DNA of 64,000 nt from Pelistega europaea (GCF_013133775.1 NZ_JABGBO010000003.1:62001-126000); one strand, 5' to 3'. Positions 9,373 to 19,476 are shown, numbered from the stretch's first letter. A program made the numbers and translations. Notes: a model not told the origin generated them from the letters alone.

Positions 9373-10614
9373 CTATTCTTTAGAGGAAAACGCCACTTGC
9401 ATATCATGCCCCGAAGGAGATTGATGTACACGCAAATCAAATTCACCTACCACGGCAAAAATATGGTCAAAAATATCTGACTGAATCGCTTCATACTGCA
9501 CCCACTGCACCACATTACTAAAACAATACACTTCAATAGGGATGCCATTATCTGTTGGAGCCAACTGTCTTACCATCAAGGTCATATCTTTGCGAATCTT
9601 AGGATGACTATTAAGATAACGCTCAAGATAAGCCCTAAAAGTACCAAGATTAGTCATTCGACGACCATTAAGAGCCACTGTCATATCAGTATCTTTATTC
9701 GCCTGCTCTAATTCATGGGACTTAGCAATGATATACTCAGACAACAAGGGGCTACGCGTAAAACGCTGTACATCTTCCTCAGAGATAAAACGTACTGTTG
9801 TCACATCAATAACAACAGAACGCTTGATACGTCGCCCACCTGACTCAGACATTGCTCGCCAGTTTTTAAAAGAGTCTGAAATCAGTGAATAAGTTGGGAT
9901 AGTTGTCACTGTATTATCCCAGTTACGGACCTTGACTGTTGTTAGCCCAATGTCAATGACTTCTCCATCAACATTGTATTTACTCATTTCTAACCAATCA
10001 CCAATGCGTAGCATACTATTGGCAGATAACTGAATCCCTGCTACTAGACCAAGAATAGGATCCTTAAAGACCAGCATTAGCACTGCCGTCATAGCACCAA
10101 GACCAGAGAGCAAAATAAATGGTGATTGACCTATCAACAAGGATATAACAACAATCCCAATACCAATAGAAAGAATCAGCTTCAAGGTTTGTACCAGACC
10201 ACGTATTGGTAGATTTGTCGCATATCCACGTTCAAAAGTCCAACGTGTTAACGTGTCTAGTGCAGCAAAAGCAATAAACAAGACAGCCAACAACATCCAT
10301 ACACGTAGAAGAATCTCTAGTGCATTGCGGAATTCAGAGGCCTCAAACCATAGCAAAGCAGTGCGACTTAATACCACTGCGACAATTAAATAGTTAATAT
10401 GCTTAAAAAGTCGAGTCTCACTAAGACGTCGCACAAATAAAAAGCCTGACTTAGCAAAAGCACGCTCCAAGCCTCGGCGAGTAATCAAATAGGCAATATA
10501 GTAGCTAACCAATCCTGTTAATACAAAAGCTAACACTACCACTGCCATTGCCACATAACTAGGATAATAGTCCCAGTGGTTAGCAATCAGCCATTTTTCT
10601 ATCTGCTGTTGCAT
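9373..10614 (-). CDS. ybdG: MscS-family mechanosensitive channel, YbdG type
   Basis: 413 residues, matching YbdG/MscM of E. coli (about 415). Four to five hydrophobic segments occupy residues 20-180. The pore-lining helix and beta-domain entry follow as VFKDPILGLVAGIQLSAN, then GDWLEM, DGEVIDIGLTTVKVRNWDN and TTIPTYSLISDSFKNW, all hallmark YbdG segments. It opens under membrane tension to release solutes on osmotic downshock. It starts 3 bases after the stop of the glutathione reductase gene, so the two are probably cotranscribed. Confidence 0.9.
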   Translation of the reverse strand: MQQQIEKWLIANHWDYYPSYVAMAVVVLAFVLTGLVSYYIAYLITRRGLERAFAKSGFLFVRRLSETRLFKHINYLIVAVVLSRTALLWFEASEFRNALEILLRVWMLLAVLFIAFAALDTLTRWTFERGYATNLPIRGLVQTLKLILSIGIGIVVISLLIGQSPFILLSGLGAMTAVLMLVFKDPILGLVAGIQLSANSMLRIGDWLEMSKYNVDGEVIDIGLTTVKVRNWDNTVTTIPTYSLISDSFKNWRAMSESGGRRIKRSVVIDVTTVRFISEEDVQRFTRSPLLSEYIIAKSHELEQANKDTDMTVALNGRRMTNLGTFRAYLERYLNSHPKIRKDMTLMVRQLAPTDNGIPIEVYCFSNVVQWVQYEAIQSDIFDHIFAVVGEFDLRVHQSPSGHDMQVAFSSKE

Positions 10615-10617
10615 GGT

Positions 10618-11970
10618 TTATGTTCCTACTGGTGTACGCATAGTGACAAACTCCTCTGCCGCTGTAGGATGAATGCCAATCGTGCTGTCAAATACAGCTT
10701 TAGTTGCTCCTGCTTTAAGTGCAACAGCAAAACCTTGAATAATTTCACCGGCATCATCTCCCACCATATGCACACCAAGTACTTTATCACTTGCCTTATC
10801 TACTACCAATTTCATCATAGTACGCTCATTTTTACCTGTAAGCGTATGTTTAAGAGCTTTGAATTCAGAACGATAAATCACAATATCTTTGTATTGTTGA
10901 CGTGCTTGCTCCTCTGTCAAACCCACAGTGGCTGCATTTGGCGTTGTGAAAATAGCTGTGGGAATGTTCTCATAGGACATCTGACGTTTTTTATCACCGA
11001 AAAGATAATCCACCAATACCATTGCTTCACCGAGTGCTACGGGAGTTAATTCCAAGCGTCCAACTACATCACCCAATGCAAAAATAGAAGGTACTGTAGA
11101 AGTGTAATGCTCATCAACCACAATACGTCCTCTAGCATCAACTTGTACCCCCACCTTGCCAAGGTTAAGACCTGCAGTATTTGGTATACGCCCTGTTGCG
11201 TAAAGTACTTGATCGACCTCTTCAGTAGTACCATCTTTTAATGTGACTAGAATACTCGTAGCTGTTTTTTCTAACTTAGCTACATCGCTATTGACTCGCA
11301 AATCAACACCATGCTTTACCATCTCTTGGGATAAAAAATCTCGGATATCCTCATCAAAACCTCGTAGAATTTTCTCTGAACGGTATAGCTGGATAACGTG
11401 AGCCCCCAATCCGTTAAAGATGGAAGCAAATTCACTGGCAATATAGCCCCCTCCTACAATTAATAAACGTTTAGGAAACTGAGGTAAATCAAAAATTTCA
11501 TTAGATGTAATTGCCAACTCTCGTCCTGGCACTTCTGGCACCATAGGTATGCCACCTGTTGCTACAAGAATATATTGTGCAGTATAGGTACGCTCCCCAA
11601 CCTGTACAGTATGTGCGTCGACAAGAGCCCCCCAACCTGCAATATGCTCAACACCAGAATTCTTAAGAAGATTGCCATAGACCCCATTAAGACGAGAAAT
11701 TTCCTTGGCTCGATTTTGTTTGAGTATATTCCAGTTTAAATGGGACTCTACCTTGCTCCAACCATACCCTTTAGCCGAACTAAAATGACCAGGAAAACTA
11801 GAAGCATAACTATACAGTTTCTTAGGAATACAACCTAAATTAACGCAGGTTCCTCCCAAAGGAGCTGCCTCTACTACAGCTACTTTGACACCTTGAGCGG
11901 CTGCCATGCGTGAAGCACGAACACCTCCACTACCAGCACCAATAACAAGTAAATCAAAATCAAATTTCAT
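10618..11970 (-). CDS. gor: Glutathione-disulfide reductase
   Basis: 450 residues. NADPH-dependent flavoenzyme that reduces GSSG to GSH in the cytoplasm. The N-terminal FAD-binding GAGSGG (11-16) and the redox pair in GGTCVNLGCIPKK (Cys42, Cys47) are intact. The NADPH-binding GGGYIASEF follows, and the catalytic His-Glu appears in GIHPTAAEEF near the C-terminus. The arrangement Cys-x4-Cys and this C-terminus fit glutathione reductase rather than dihydrolipoamide dehydrogenase or mercuric reductase. It heads a two-gene unit with the MscS-family channel. Confidence 0.92.
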   Translation of the reverse strand: MKFDFDLLVIGAGSGGVRASRMAAAQGVKVAVVEAAPLGGTCVNLGCIPKKLYSYASSFPGHFSSAKGYGWSKVESHLNWNILKQNRAKEISRLNGVYGNLLKNSGVEHIAGWGALVDAHTVQVGERTYTAQYILVATGGIPMVPEVPGRELAITSNEIFDLPQFPKRLLIVGGGYIASEFASIFNGLGAHVIQLYRSEKILRGFDEDIRDFLSQEMVKHGVDLRVNSDVAKLEKTATSILVTLKDGTTEEVDQVLYATGRIPNTAGLNLGKVGVQVDARGRIVVDEHYTSTVPSIFALGDVVGRLELTPVALGEAMVLVDYLFGDKKRQMSYENIPTAIFTTPNAATVGLTEEQARQQYKDIVIYRSEFKALKHTLTGKNERTMMKLVVDKASDKVLGVHMVGDDAGEIIQGFAVALKAGATKAVFDSTIGIHPTAAEEFVTMRTPVGT

Positions 11971-12077
11971 CGTATTTAATACCTTTCAATCAAATTACCC
12001 TTATTGTACCTAGAATAAGAATTGTTGTCAGATGGATATTTTTGATAAAGAGGATTAATAATTTTTATGAGAAACAA

Positions 12078-12102
12078 AGGGGGTTCATATGCTGAACCCC
12101 CT
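12078..12102 (-). terminator. Intrinsic terminator after ppk2
   Basis: Perfect 10-bp inverted repeat AGGGGGTTCA / TGAACCCCCT with a 5-base loop. On the minus strand it runs into TTTGTTTCTC. It lies about 100 bases beyond the ppk2 stop. Confidence 0.75.
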
Positions 12103-12203
12103 CTAAACATTGCCACAACGATCCAAGGCAGACAATATCAACTTATCAGATGCCTTATATAACCGTCATAACTGGCAGAGCATCCACACAAAAATCGCGT
12201 GGT

Positions 12204-13325
12204 TTATTTAGCTCCTTCCACAGATTCCACTACTGCGCTTTCACCTGATTCATAAATCACATTAGAGCGACCAACAATAAGTGGGTCTACTTTACCGATA
12301 GCTTTATTATCGCGGTTCTTATAGTTAAATTTATGTAGCACATAACGCATTGCATTTAGACGAGCACGTTTCTTACAGTTAGACTTAACCACTGTCCATG
12401 GAGCATCGCTAGTGTCAGTGTAGAAGAACATAGCTTCTTTTGCCTTAGTGTAGTCGTCCCATTTATCTAATGAAGCCATATCAATAGGAGAAAGTTTCCA
12501 TTGTTTTAATGGGTGATTCTTACGCTCACGGAAACGACGACGTTGTTCATCACGGCTCACAGAGAACCAGAACTTAATTAACACAATGCCACTACGCACA
12601 AGGTTACGTTCAAACTCTGGTGCCTGACGCATAAATTCGTTGTACTGTGCATCAGTGCAGAAGCCCATTACGCGTTCTACACCAGCACGGTTGTACCAAG
12701 AACGGTCAAACAACACGATTTCACCTTTGGTAGGTAAATGTTGTACATAGCGTTGGAAATACCATTGACCACTCTCAACCTCAGTAGGTTTTTGCAGAGC
12801 CACTACACGAGCAAAACGAGGGTTCAAATGCTCCATAAAACGCTTAATCGTACCACCCTTACCTGCCGCATCTCGACCCTCGAATAAGATAACTAAACGA
12901 GAGCCTGTTTCTTGCACCCACTGTTGAAGTTTGAGCAACTCAACTTGAAGATTGTATTTTTGGAACTCATAATTGCGGCGGCTCATCAAATAACGATAAG
13001 GATACACACCTGCTTCCTGCCAATTTTCCACTAATACATTGTCAGGATTATCTACTTTCTCACTGTCAAGTTTACGTTTTTCTTCACGTAATAATTTAAG
13101 CAAGGCTTTGCGGTCATCAGCAGACAAACCCTCTAATAGACTATGTACAGATTTATCTTTATCCTTTGACTCTAGTGCTCCAGCAACTGCTGCACTTTCT
13201 TTGTCAACACGCTCACGCACGCGATTTTTTACTACGTTACTACGTGTCTGTGTCTTAGAACGACCAGTGATAGTATCTCCCTCAATCGCCTTACGGGGCG
13301 CAGTTTTTTTCTTTGCTGTAGCCAT
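12204..13325 (-). CDS. ppk2: Polyphosphate kinase 2
   Basis: 373 residues. PPK2 enzymes transfer phosphate between polyphosphate and nucleotides, mostly making GTP or ATP from the diphosphates. Walker A is FEGRDAAGKGGTIKRF, Walker B is VLFDRSWYNRAGVERVMGF, and the lid segment is RRRFRERKNHPLKQWKLSP. A basic, low-complexity N-terminal tail of about 80 residues rich in Lys, Thr and Arg precedes the YRYLMSRRNYE entry to the core; it is longer than in minimal PPK2 proteins and may be disordered. Single gene, with its own terminator. Confidence 0.93.
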   Translation of the reverse strand: MATAKKKTAPRKAIEGDTITGRSKTQTRSNVVKNRVRERVDKESAAVAGALESKDKDKSVHSLLEGLSADDRKALLKLLREEKRKLDSEKVDNPDNVLVENWQEAGVYPYRYLMSRRNYEFQKYNLQVELLKLQQWVQETGSRLVILFEGRDAAGKGGTIKRFMEHLNPRFARVVALQKPTEVESGQWYFQRYVQHLPTKGEIVLFDRSWYNRAGVERVMGFCTDAQYNEFMRQAPEFERNLVRSGIVLIKFWFSVSRDEQRRRFRERKNHPLKQWKLSPIDMASLDKWDDYTKAKEAMFFYTDTSDAPWTVVKSNCKKRARLNAMRYVLHKFNYKNRDNKAIGKVDPLIVGRSNVIYESGESAVVESVEGAK

Positions 13326-13702
13326 ATAACTTTCCTTACTATTTGATTAAAAAACGATAACAAAAAGTCGCATCAATTACTTATTACTGCTGCATTGATA
13401 TACCTCTATTTTACTCCTGTTTCATAATGAAATTTATAAAATTTTCCATCATGACTGATAAAACCTTAAACAAAATAGGGCTTATTAAATTTTTAACCAG
13501 ACCTATTTAAAATTTTTTACCTAACCAATTTAAAATCTAAACAACAAATTTCAATGGGGATAAAAAGCTCCCCCTAATTCCGTAACACTGATGGTAAGAT
13601 AACACTAATTATCTTTACTATAGAGATATGGACATGATTAACCATAAAATCATCTATCTAAATTTCATGTCACTCTTTTAATTCATCACAACAAGGAAGA
13701 AT
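13326..13702. other. Intergenic region between divergent ppk2 and thiD
   Basis: 377 AT-rich bases that must contain both promoters. I see no open frame of note and no thiamine pyrophosphate riboswitch ahead of thiD. A Pho box could be expected for ppk2 but none with both half-sites is convincing. Confidence 0.5.
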
Positions 13703-14524
13703 ATGATTAAAAACACACTAACAATTGCAGGAGTGGATCCATCTGGCGGTGCAGGTGTTCTTGCTGATGTCAAAACAATGAGTGCGTTGGGAACCTTTTC
13801 AACCGCCGTCATTGCAGCCTTAACAGCACAAAACACATGTAGTGTCACAGGTATTCTTCCGATTGCCCCTGATTTTATCGGACTTCAAATAGATACGTTG
13901 TTTGAAGATGTTCGCATTGACGGAGTTAAAATTGGGATGCTAGGGTGTGATTCTGTGATTAAAGTTGTAGCAGATAAACTTGAGAAATATAGCCCTCCAT
14001 TTATTGTGTTGGACCCTGTGATGGTCGCCAAAAGTGGGGATTTATTGCTTGAAGAAAAAGCGGTTTCTGCCTTGATTGAGGCACTGGTTACTCAAGCCCA
14101 TATGATTACACCCAATCTCCCTGAAGCTGGAGTGATGCTCCAACGTAGCACACCAGAAACCCCAAAGGAAATGTACAAGTTTGCAGAAGATTTACATAAG
14201 TTAATGTCCGATAAGTCCGAACGTTGGGTATTATTAAAGGGGGGGCATTTATCAGGAAGCGACACAATAGACCTGCTGTTTAATGGCGATAAGATGATTG
14301 AAATTCCTAACCAAAAGATTCAAACCAAGAATACTCATGGCACAGGTTGCTCTCTCTCCTCCGCGATTTGTGCACTACAAGCTCGCCTACAAAATGTACC
14401 TGAAGCTACTCACCAAGCTATTGCTTTTGTACATAATGCTATTCGTCATGCAGATGAACTATCTGTTGGTAAAGGACATGGTCCGATTCACCACTTTCAG
14501 CAATTATGGGCAGCTCAGAGCTAG
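13703..14524 (+). CDS. thiD: Hydroxymethylpyrimidine/phosphomethylpyrimidine kinase
   Basis: 273 residues, normal for ThiD. Phosphorylates HMP and then HMP-P to give HMP-PP for thiamine synthesis. TIAGVDPSGGAGVLADVKT is the family's N-terminal signature; DGVKIGMLG, VLDPVMVAKSG and the C-terminal anion hole NTHGTGCSLSSAI follow. AAGGAAG precedes the ATG. It stands alone with a strong terminator; the other thiamine genes in the window (thiO, thiS, thiG) lie 41 kb away. Confidence 0.94.
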   Translation: MIKNTLTIAGVDPSGGAGVLADVKTMSALGTFSTAVIAALTAQNTCSVTGILPIAPDFIGLQIDTLFEDVRIDGVKIGMLGCDSVIKVVADKLEKYSPPFIVLDPVMVAKSGDLLLEEKAVSALIEALVTQAHMITPNLPEAGVMLQRSTPETPKEMYKFAEDLHKLMSDKSERWVLLKGGHLSGSDTIDLLFNGDKMIEIPNQKIQTKNTHGTGCSLSSAICALQARLQNVPEATHQAIAFVHNAIRHADELSVGKGHGPIHHFQQLWAAQS

Positions 14525-14569
14525 GCTCTACTCTCTTGATAGCCTTTCTTGATTGACTGAATATTCCAC

Positions 14570-14604
14570 ATGCCGTTTACCTCTCTAGGTCAACGGCATT
14601 TTCT
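14570..14604 (+). terminator. Intrinsic terminator after thiD
   Basis: Inverted repeat ATGCCGTT / AACGGCAT (14570-14577 and 14592-14599), extended by an imperfect TACC/GGTC pairing. It is followed by a T-rich run. Confidence 0.75.
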
Positions 14605-14690
14605 TTTACTCCTAACCCTCTAGTGTAAATTCTCTTTAATTATGCGGTAAAATGATTAGGTTATTTGCTTTTGATATTTAAGAGTTTTCT

Positions 14691-15374
14691 ATGAGCACTT
14701 TGCCATCTTTACTAGAAAAAAGCCGTTTTAACATGATTGAGCAGCAGATTCGTCCTGCGGGCATTCTTGATGAAAAAGTCTTAGGTGCCTTACTTGGCTT
14801 ATCGCGTGATGCATTTGTCTGTGATAAGTATAAAAACATTGCTTACACCGACACTGAAATTCCTATTGAGGTGGAAGGTGCTCAGACTTATGAAACTATG
14901 TTGGTTCCTCGTCTTGAGGCTCGTTTTGCTGAAGCACTTGAGTTAAAACCAACTGACACCGTTCTTGAAATCGGTACTGGTAGTGGTTTCCAAGCTGCAC
15001 TATTAAGTCGTCTATGCACACATGTGACCAGTATTGAGATTAATCCACACATTGCGGCTTTTGCCAAAGCAAATCTTGAAAAGAATCATATCACCAATGT
15101 CAAGGTAGAGGTTGGCGATGGTCAAAATGGCTGGGGAGGCTCCGTAGAATACCAAGCGATTCTCGTCACTAGTTCGTTACCAAGTCTATCTGACTCTTTA
15201 AAATACAAACTTGCTATTGGTGGACGTTTAGTTGTTGTGGTCGGCACCTGTCGTAGCGATATGAAACTAATCAAAGTAACTCGCCTTAGTGCCTCTGAAT
15301 TTAGCGAGGAAGTGCTACAAGAGACTTATATCAAGCCTTTGCGAGGCACTACTGTTTCACGCTTTAAATTTTAA
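14691..15374 (+). CDS. pcm: Protein-L-isoaspartate O-methyltransferase family protein
   Basis: 227 residues. The SAM-binding motif I is VLEIGTGSGFQAALL, preceded by a Pcm-type lid region (FVCDKYKNIAYTDTEIPI) and a QTYETMLVPRLE segment close to the family's catalytic loop. Pcm methylates isoaspartyl residues in damaged proteins so they can be repaired. The N-terminus, with RFNMIEQQIRP, is that of the common Burkholderiales subgroup. Some residues of the canonical substrate loop differ, so the exact substrate is less certain than the family. AAGAG precedes the start. The hemin-type permease follows 41 bases later. Confidence 0.82.
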   Translation: MSTLPSLLEKSRFNMIEQQIRPAGILDEKVLGALLGLSRDAFVCDKYKNIAYTDTEIPIEVEGAQTYETMLVPRLEARFAEALELKPTDTVLEIGTGSGFQAALLSRLCTHVTSIEINPHIAAFAKANLEKNHITNVKVEVGDGQNGWGGSVEYQAILVTSSLPSLSDSLKYKLAIGGRLVVVVGTCRSDMKLIKVTRLSASEFSEEVLQETYIKPLRGTTVSRFKF

Positions 15375-15385
15375 GTGCTGTCTCC

Positions 15386-15411
15386 ATGCGCCGGTAGCCA
15401 TATCGGCGCAT
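15386..15411 (+). promoter_or_regulatory. GC-rich hairpin just before the hmuU start
   Basis: Perfect 8-bp inverted repeat ATGCGCCG / CGGCGCAT, ending four bases before the first ATG of the permease gene. No T run follows, so it is a poor terminator. It occupies the place where a ribosome binding site should be. Confidence 0.5.
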
Positions 15412-15415
15412 AAGA

Positions 15416-16432
15416 ATGCCAAGTCATCCCCCTAATATGGCAATGTCCCGCTCCAAAATACTTTTTTTCTGCTCCCTGACCTTCTTTCTTATTCTCTCAA
15501 TGTTGCTGGCACTGCATCTGGGTGCAGTAACTATCCCTTGGAGCGACATTCCTCGTCTCTTATTTAACAAAGCTCAACCTCATGAGCTTCTGCTACATCA
15601 AGTCTTACTAGAAATTCGTTTACCTCGTCTCCTGCTGTCTATGGTGGTAGGTGCTGTATTAGCAGTAGCAGGGACAGTAATGCAAGCACTGTTTCGCAAC
15701 CCATTAGCTGAACCAGGATTACTAGGGGTCTCCTCTGGAGCTGCACTAGGGGCAGTAATAGCCATTGTTTTATTTAATGCTAGCCTACCTTTTATTGCAA
15801 GTTATGCTTTTATGGGAAGTTTCCTAGCAACAATATGTGCTTATCTGGTAGGTAAACGCTTTAATGGAGTCTCAGGTTTACTCCTTGCAGGTATTGCTAT
15901 TAACGCTATTGCCTTTAGTATCATTGGTCTACTAACCTACATCGCAAATGATACCCAACTTCGCAACCTCATGTTCTGGAGCATGGGAAGTCTCTCCAAT
16001 GGTTCATGGTCTATCCTCTCCTACCTTATTCCCTGGTCTATCTTGTGGTTTATCTTTCTGTCTTCACAATGGCAGGCACTAAATGCTCTCCTGCTTGGAG
16101 AAAGAGAGTTAAGTCATTTGGGATTTTCTATTAAGAAGCTGCGGTACCATCTAACTATCGGAATTGCCTTTATCGTAGGCCCCTGCGTAGCCATTACAGG
16201 AGGAATTAGCTTTATAGGACTGATTGTTCCTCATATTCTACGTATGCTATTGGGTGCCAACCACAAATATCTGTTACCTGCTGCAATGCTCGGAGGAGCA
16301 TTAGTGCTGTCAATAGCAGACAGTATTGCTCGAACAATTATTATCCCAGCAGAGTTACCAGTTGGTTTATTAACAAGCCTATTGGGCGGCCCTTTCTTTT
16401 TATACTTATTACTTCGTCAACGTCAGTTATGA
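15416..16432 (+). CDS. hmuU: FecCD-family ABC permease, probably hemin transport
   Basis: 338 residues with about nine hydrophobic segments. FecCD signatures are GAVTIPWSDIP, LRLPRLLLSMVVGA-like IRLPRLLLSMVVGAVLA, GTVMQALFRNPLAEPGLLG, and the late GGISFIGLIVPHILRM. It forms the inner-membrane channel for hemin or an iron chelate. Possible starts are the ATGs at 15416, 15437 and 15443; none has a good ribosome binding site, and a hairpin lies directly upstream of the first. The ATP-binding gene overlaps its end by four bases. A periplasmic binding protein and an outer-membrane receptor are not adjacent. Confidence 0.85.
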   Translation: MPSHPPNMAMSRSKILFFCSLTFFLILSMLLALHLGAVTIPWSDIPRLLFNKAQPHELLLHQVLLEIRLPRLLLSMVVGAVLAVAGTVMQALFRNPLAEPGLLGVSSGAALGAVIAIVLFNASLPFIASYAFMGSFLATICAYLVGKRFNGVSGLLLAGIAINAIAFSIIGLLTYIANDTQLRNLMFWSMGSLSNGSWSILSYLIPWSILWFIFLSSQWQALNALLLGERELSHLGFSIKKLRYHLTIGIAFIVGPCVAITGGISFIGLIVPHILRMLLGANHKYLLPAAMLGGALVLSIADSIARTIIIPAELPVGLLTSLLGGPFFLYLLLRQRQL

Positions 16433-17298
16433 AGCATCAACACAGCCCCTCTTCATCATATCAGTCAACAGTCACATCTGCCCCCACCGTGAAATATCTA
16501 CTTGAGGCGCAGCATGTCACTGTGACTGGACACGCTGGGCAAACCATCCTTGATAAAGCGGATATTCAAGTTCTCCCTGGAGAGATGGTTGCCTTACTTG
16601 GAGCTAATGGTGCGGGGAAATCCACTTTCACTGCAGTCATCGCTGGCGAAAATCTAGCACTCCCTATACCCTCTGGGAAAGTACAGCTCAATGAACTCAA
16701 CGTTCGTCAAACGCCACCTAAAATCCTAGCCCAACATCGTGCCGTACTCACACAAAATACCCAACTAGATTTCAATTTAGCTGTACTTGATATTGTGGAA
16801 ATGGGAGCATATCCATTTTCTAATATCAGCAACTTGGATGAAGTTGTACAACAGGCTCTGACTTGGGCTAATATTAAGCATCTAACTCACAGACCTTATC
16901 AACAGCTTTCTGGAGGAGAAAAACAACGTGTACAGTTTGCCCGTGTATTAGTACAACTTCTGCTGCAACATGACATACACCAACCTCGTTATTGTTTATT
17001 GGATGAGCCAACATCAAGTTTAGATCCTAAGCATCAACAATCTTTATTAAAGACCTTAAAACAGCTCGCCAAAGAATTACATATAGGTGTATTTTTGGTA
17101 CTTCATGACGTCAATCTGGCTGCTTTCTATTGTGACCGACTCGTATTGCTTTCACAAGGGAAAACCATCACCCAAGGCCCCCCAAAAGAGGTTCTCAATG
17201 CTGATAATCTAGAAGCAACTTATGGCCTGAGAGGACACCCTTTCCCTCATCCATTAAGCCCAGATAAAGTCTTTATCGTGTGGGAAGAAGTAGAATAG
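16429..17298 (+). CDS. hmuV: ABC transporter ATP-binding protein, probably hemin (HmuV-like)
   Basis: 289 residues. Walker A GANGAGKST is at about 58-66, signature LSGGEKQRVQFAR near 155, and Walker B YCLLDEPTSSLDP with HDVNLAA after it. The N-terminal 27 residues form an unusual Ser/Thr-rich extension before the ABC fold starts at YLLEAQHV. It powers the FecCD permease to which it is coupled by an ATGA overlap. The pairing and the segment order fit HmuU-HmuV of hemin systems; a siderophore or vitamin B12 substrate is possible. Confidence 0.83.
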   Translation: MKHQHSPSSSYQSTVTSAPTVKYLLEAQHVTVTGHAGQTILDKADIQVLPGEMVALLGANGAGKSTFTAVIAGENLALPIPSGKVQLNELNVRQTPPKILAQHRAVLTQNTQLDFNLAVLDIVEMGAYPFSNISNLDEVVQQALTWANIKHLTHRPYQQLSGGEKQRVQFARVLVQLLLQHDIHQPRYCLLDEPTSSLDPKHQQSLLKTLKQLAKELHIGVFLVLHDVNLAAFYCDRLVLLSQGKTITQGPPKEVLNADNLEATYGLRGHPFPHPLSPDKVFIVWEEVE

Positions 17299-17429
17299 CT
17301 TTAATCAGCCCTTGTTCATCAACAGCCTCACCATTAACTACAACTGAAATAGGTTAGAAAATTCTGATGCACTAGACTCCCACATTGGGAGAGTAGCTAC
17401 CATGCTAATGGTTTACTAGACCTAAATTG

Positions 17430-17909
17430 CTAGGCTTTAATTTTCTTCACCAATGCCGTGGTTGAACGGTCATGCTCAAAATCAATCGCTACGGCTTTAC
17501 CTCCCCATTGATGTACAAGTGCTGTCTCAGGCAGCTTACTCATATCATAATCGCCACCTTTCACAATCATATCAGGACGTAATTTCGCGATTAATTCATA
17601 AGGAGTATCTTCATCAAAAAAAGTCACTGCATCCGTGCTGGCCAAAGCTGCAAGTAAAGCCTGACGGTCTTCAAGCGTATTAAATGGACGGTCTGGTGCT
17701 TTACCAAGACGCTTAACCGAGGCATCAGTATTGACACCCACCACTAAACAAGCACCTAGCTGACGTGCAGCCTCAAGGTAGGTCACATGACCACGATGAA
17801 GAATATCAAACACCCCATTGGTAAAAATGCAGGGGCGAGGTAATTCACCATTTCTCAACTTTTCTGCAATCTCATCAGGGGAGAGAATTTTTTGTTCAAA
17901 CTGAGCCAT
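17430..17909 (-). CDS. rfaE2: Heptose 1-phosphate adenylyltransferase
   Basis: 159 residues. Makes ADP-heptose from heptose 1-phosphate and ATP for lipopolysaccharide core. FTNGVFDILHRGHVTYLEAAR contains the nucleotidyltransferase HxGH motif (38-41), and VGVNTDASVKRLGK and KGGDYDMSKLPE are specific to the HldE C-terminal domain. Here the domain stands alone, as in other betaproteobacteria with split RfaE1 and RfaE2. It starts 4 bases after the ubiB stop, the last gene of a ubiJ-ubiB-rfaE2 unit. Confidence 0.92.
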   Translation of the reverse strand: MAQFEQKILSPDEIAEKLRNGELPRPCIFTNGVFDILHRGHVTYLEAARQLGACLVVGVNTDASVKRLGKAPDRPFNTLEDRQALLAALASTDAVTFFDEDTPYELIAKLRPDMIVKGGDYDMSKLPETALVHQWGGKAVAIDFEHDRSTTALVKKIKA

Positions 17910-17913
17910 GTGA

Positions 17914-19476
17914 CTACCCTTTATTCATTACCAAGAAAATACCTACTAACGTGATTACCAGAAAGCAGCTTAATACCACTGCTGTTATTGCCGACCAACG
18001 ATTTCGACGCTGTTGCTGCTGTTTCAACTCTTGCAGCACTTGCAACACTTCACCAGCATGATGCTCTCTAGAAAGATTTTGTGCAAGCAAACGAGGCAGG
18101 GTTGGTAAGATATTTGACCATTGTGCTGCCTCTTTTTTTAACTGTTTGTACATCCCTTCGGGACCAATGCGTTGCCACATCCATTTTTCTAAAAACGGCT
18201 TAGCTGTTTGCCATAAGTCTAAATTCGGGTCGAGTTCACGCCCCATCCCCTCTACATTAAGCAGCGTTTTTTGTAGCAATACTAACTGGGGCTGAATTTC
18301 TACATTAAAACGACGGGAGGTTTGAAATAGACGCATCAACACTTGTCCCAAACTGATTTCCGCCAAAGGACGATCAAAATACGGTTCACAAACTGCACGT
18401 ACCGCACCCTCCAACTGCTCCTCCCGTGTATCTGGGGGTACCCATCCTGATTCAATATGTAGCTGTGCAACTCGACGATAATCCCGTTGAAAGAAAGCCA
18501 GAAAATTCTGTGCCAGATAGTTTTTGTCAAACTCCGATAATGAGCCTACAATACCAAAATCTACCGCTACATATTGACCAAAGGTCTCTGGTGATACAGA
18601 CACAAGAATATTTCCAGGATGCATATCTGCATGAAAAAAACCATCTTCAAAAACTTGTGTGAAGAAAATTTCCACCCCCATGCGAGCTAATTTCTGAATA
18701 TCTACGCCTTTTTCACGCAGAATATCAACTCGACCACTAGGTATCCCCTCCATCCACTCCATAGTAAAGACATTACGTGAAGTATAGTCCCAGAACACCT
18801 CAGGCACACGTAATAACCCAGCACGTTTGGGGTTAGCAAAGTTGCGTCTTAATTGACTGCAATTAGAAGCCTCTATTTGCAAGTCCAATTCATCATGTAA
18901 ATACTGATCAAACTCGGCAACAACCTCTTTGGGCTTTAGTCGTTTGCCATCAGGGATATAGCGCTGCACAATACTAGCAAATGACCGCATCAAAGCAAGG
19001 TCTTTTTCAATCACGGCTAACATACCAGGGCGAAGCACTTTCACAGCAACTTTTTGTCCGGTAAATAAATAGGCCTCATGGACTTGTGCCACAGAAGCTG
19101 ACGCCACAGGTGTCAAATTAAATTCGGCATAAAGCTCCTTGAGTGGCTTACCTAGCGATTTCTCAATCATGGCAACAGCCTGTGCTGATGGGAAAGGAGG
19201 AACCTTATCCTGCAACAACGCCAATTCATCTGCAATATCTAGTGGAACCAAATCACGACGAGTAGATAGCACTTGCCCAAACTTCACAAAAATAGGACCT
19301 AAATGCTCCAAGGCCTCTCGTAACCTTTGCCCTCGTGGTTCAGTATATTTACGACCCAACCGAGTTACTTTCATCAAGAATGACGCCACAGGATGATGAA
19401 TACTTTCCAGCAATAATTCGTCTAGGCCATAACGCCAGCAGATAAAACTAATGCGAATTAACCGTAATAATCTCAT
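17914..19476 (-). CDS. ubiB: UbiB, ubiquinone synthesis accessory kinase-like protein
   Basis: 520 residues. Atypical ABC1/UbiB kinase-like protein required for aerobic ubiquinone production. The diagnostic KxGQ motif appears in [16 protein letters not shown] near residue 64, the ATP-lysine region in [13 protein letters not shown], and the catalytic [10 protein letters not shown] and VDFG follow. A C-terminal hydrophobic stretch, [17 protein letters not shown], anchors it in the inner membrane. Its ATG overlaps the stop of ubiJ by four bases; rfaE2 follows after 4 bases. Confidence 0.94.
   Translation of the reverse strand: MRLLRLIRISFICWRYGLDELLLESIHHPVASFLMKVTRLGRKYTEPRGQRLREALEHLGPIFVKFGQVLSTRRDLVPLDIADELALLQDKVPPFPSAQAVAMIEKSLGKPLKELYAEFNLTPVASASVAQVHEAYLFTGQKVAVKVLRPGMLAVIEKDLALMRSFASIVQRYIPDGKRLKPKEVVAEFDQYLHDELDLQIEASNCSQLRRNFANPKRAGLLRVPEVFWDYTSRNVFTMEWMEGIPSGRVDILREKGVDIQKLARMGVEIFFTQVFEDGFFHADMHPGNILVSVSPETFGQYVAVDFGIVGSLSEFDKNYLAQNFLAFFQRDYRRVAQLHIESGWVPPDTREEQLEGAVRAVCEPYFDRPLAEISLGQVLMRLFQTSRRFNVEIQPQLVLLQKTLLNVEGMGRELDPNLDLWQTAKPFLEKWMWQRIGPEGMYKQLKKEAAQWSNILPTLPRLLAQNLSREHHAGEVLQVLQELKQQQQRRNRWSAITAVVLSCFLVITLVGIFLVMNKG

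Noticed and set aside
13326-13702. Thiamine pyrophosphate riboswitch before thiD, thiO, thiS or thiG
   Set aside because: None of the upstream regions shows the conserved CTGAGA core and its partner.
17376-17394. Terminator between hmuV and rfaE2
   Set aside because: A small hairpin is present but with no T run on either side.
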